From: Sycobia sp. Sy_11
Lineage: Eukaryota > Arthropoda > Insecta > Hymenoptera > Epichrysomallidae
Reading direction: 5' to 3'
NCBI GenBank assembly: GCA_018907035.1
Contig: JACCIC010000004.1
Coordinates: forward strand, 7,648,001 to 7,712,000
Length of the DNA: 64,000 nt
Position numbers and translations under genes: made by a program. Shown here piece after piece: positions 61,505-64,000 of this stretch. The notes under the pieces are model-generated. The model was not told the origin of the DNA. It was given only the letters and a program-made list of their open reading frames with translations, and did not search any database. Position 1 is the stretch's first letter, and the number at the start of each line of letters is the position of its first letter.

Positions 61505-62299
61505 GAAACACTAATATTATCGAAGATACATCATTCTTTTTTAATATGAACTGAAAATATTTTTCAATGGAGTTTTATAAGCAGATATATAGAAGAGTAT
61601 GTATAATACATTTATATATATATAATAACGTGACAAATATATTTTCATACTTCGTAAAAAAGCATTGCAGACTTTCCTGGAATAATATACACGTAAGTAT
61701 AAAATCTTATAAAAGACTCGCGATCGGAAAGAGGCCAATAAAATAATCCGTAACCTAATAAAATTCGGAATCCCAACATATATGTACCATATAAATTATA
61801 AAGGAACATATTCTCCTCGCCCGTCTCGAATAATATCATTATACACTTCTCACAAAACAGCGAACACAATCGATTTTCTCTTTTTTTTCTGCAGTTTTTT
61901 TCCTTCAAAGAACTCAACACAATGTCATATTCAGTCGCTCCCACGCGGAACGGATCCCATATCCCTCACCGTAAATGTATATCTTTTTCACTTTATACAG
62001 CCATTATTATATTTAGAGAGAGAGAGAGAGAGAGAGAAAGCTGTAGAATACAGAAATCTCTCACAACCCCGAAAGTTACAATAATGTACGTTGGACTTCG
62101 GACTATATACATGTCTCGTCTCTGCGTCCCTCTACTCTGCGCGTCTCTCTTTTCACGTTACATACACGTACGTGCGTAAGTAAAAACGACGCTTGTACTC
62201 TCGCGCAGAATGCGAGGGTGGGAGGGAGGCGGAAAAATCAAGCACGGTTATTAGATAGATAAAAGCCCGCTATACTCGCGGAAGTGCTTGAGCTCGCTC

Positions 62300-63006
62300 G
62301 TTTGATACCTATATGTATATGTGTATATGTGTGCGTGTGTGTGGGTGTTTGTTAAGTGGGTCGATCTGCGCTGGGCGCGTACACATATAGGGGCGAGACG
62401 CGCGTGTGGTCCGTCCTCAGAGCACGTGTTCCTCCCCCTCCACCTCCCGAAAGATTTGCCACCCTGTGCGCACCGCGCACAATGGGCGCGTCACCGCCCT
62501 CCTTACCGGGGATCCTGCACGGAGCGCGGGCCGCATCGGGGGAGGTCCCGCGGAGCGGAGGGAGGCTGCGCGCGGCGGACGGACCCGCACGGGTCGGAAG
62601 CTGCGGCGGAGCTCTCTTCTTGAACGGCGCGAGGTGTATGCGCGTACACCGACATACAGGGACACTTTGGGACAGGGGACGGAAGGAAGTGTTCACGGTC
62701 GAGGGACTAATATGACGGATCTACTCGGTACAATATAGGTTTCGTCGACTTTCTTCCTGTCTCCCTGTCGCGCATTACCCTCCGCGCGCATCGTCGGCCC
62801 TTCCCCCCCCACCCTCATCCGCCTTTTCCCTCTCGCATCGCTTTATTCGAACCCCGACACACCCTCGGCCGATTTTTTCCGGCTACTTCGCACGCCCTTT
62901 AGAATATTGGCGATGTACGTACGAGGCTCGAACGAGTCTCGCGCGCGACCACCGCACAGCGGGGATTTCTTCTGTTCGTCTTTCAGCAGCGGTGTTTGTG
63001 TATATT

Positions 63007-63041
<35 letters not shown>

Positions 63042-63300
63042 TGGCGGCGTGGGGGGGGGGGGCGATATGTGTCACGTTGGTTCGCTGCGGGAGTTTTGTC
63101 GTGGGTCGCGTGTGCGACAGCCGAGAGGATTTTTATTATAATTTTCGTTTGTTCTTTCTGGTGAAAGAGGATAAGTATGTAGGTTATAATAGGGGGATTT
63201 TCGTTTAGCCGTTGGTGGTCCCAGTCGCTCACCCGAGCCGTTTTCTATAGATGAATTAGAAGCGCCGATTATCACGAAAATCAGGGGAAGGCGCGTACTT
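62300..63300 (-). promoter_or_regulatory. CpG-rich patch; candidate ihog promoter/5' UTR exon
   Basis: The strongest CpG-rich, non-repetitive patch of the last third. On the minus strand it contains a good splice donor, GATCCCCG|GTAAGG (exon end 62507), that could join the acceptor upstream of the ihog start at 27373. An alternative donor of similar quality is at 58713 (CCCGG|GTAAGAG). The link to ihog is inference; the patch could also belong to a neighbouring gene outside the window. Confidence 0.2.
63009..63038. repeat. (GT)n microsatellite
   Basis: GT run of about 30 bp. Confidence 0.9.
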
Positions 63301-63916
63301 TTTTGGAACGGTTCACGGTGGAAGCCATTTTGAACAACGAATTCGCTAATATATCATTATTTTTTTTTGACTAACGCTCTCTTTTTAACAAGCGACACAC
63401 CATTTTAGAGTAGGTGGATTAACGATCGGACATCCTCTTATCTTGTCCACAGACACGCGAGGAGTCAAACTCGGAAGTACGAGAAACGTTGCCGCACTGC
63501 GGTAGTCCAAAATTTATAAGAACTTCGTGCATCAATTCTCATTACAGCTGGGACGAGAAAAGTGCCGCAAATGTTTTTAACAAAATTTTCTCACAGTTCT
63601 GGCCACCGTCCTCTCATTCCCAGAATAACCGATATTTATTTTATTTTCTTTTGAAGCTATACTGCTGCCAACTGAGCCGTTGGGTTTTTTTTTCCCAGAG
63701 AAATATATAAGAGTAAAATTGGACGATATATACGTTTTGGTTTCTGACGCTGATGCGCAATTTAGTAGAATCGTCGTGTATCGACGCAGCCCCCCGCCCT
63801 TGCCACCTCACTTCAAATTTAAACCAATGATGAATATTTCAATATATGCTGACTTCGGAAATAGAGCGTGTGTCATGCGCTCAATCTATGCGTCTTCGTT
63901 ATTCTTTAACTTGCGT

Positions 63917-63919
<3 letters not shown>

Positions 63920-63974
<55 letters not shown>
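63920..63974. repeat. (TA)n microsatellite
   Basis: TA run of 55 bp close to the window end. Confidence 0.95.
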
Positions 63975-63976
<2 letters not shown>

Positions 63977-64000
63977 AACGTTATAGAACGATTCCGAATC

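Overview
The window looks like insect nuclear DNA, most likely from a hymenopteran such as an ant. The evidence is short GT-AG introns in AT-rich DNA, an insect-type interference hedgehog (ihog) gene, fossil mariner, Tc1 and LINE transposons, and an extreme density of TA, GA/CT and CA/GT microsatellites. All three protein genes I can support are on the minus strand, and I assembled them by hand from splice sites and reading phase.  Layout from low to high coordinates: (1) 1-650 is a broken mariner element. (2) 722-4103 is a minus-strand gene (here gene B) ending in zinc-finger exons; its 3' end probably lies beyond the window. (3) 4110-9770 is AT-rich, gene-poor DNA with a GC-rich hairpin and a possible LTR-like stretch. 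(4) 9775-18965 is a second minus-strand zinc-finger gene (gene A). Its 12 proposed exons join into one open frame of 651 codons, and a dead Tc1-like element (11327-12600) sits in one intron. (5) 19000-22200 is AT-rich and holds the probable ihog 3' UTR. (6) 22203-27361 is ihog: 8 coding exons and 848 codons, with a signal peptide, four Ig domains, two fibronectin III domains, a transmembrane helix and a cytoplasmic tail. (7) 27.4-64 kb has no convincing protein gene. It is full of long dinucleotide arrays and CpG-rich patches, with LINE reverse-transcriptase fragments, a foldback element and two SINE-like pieces. It may be the large first intron and promoter region of ihog, because a strong splice acceptor lies 11 bases upstream of the ihog start codon.  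ihog encodes a Hedgehog co-receptor at the plasma membrane. Genes A and B look like paralogous nuclear zinc-finger proteins. Almost all their internal introns are in phase 1, so exons can be added, skipped or duplicated without shifting the frame. Both carry the same composite module: a CxxC...CxxC zinc-ribbon-like knuckle, then a C2HC finger, usually followed by a C2H2 finger, a pairing reminiscent of insect lola isoforms. I do not recognise either as a named gene, and this modular pair is the most interesting content of the window.
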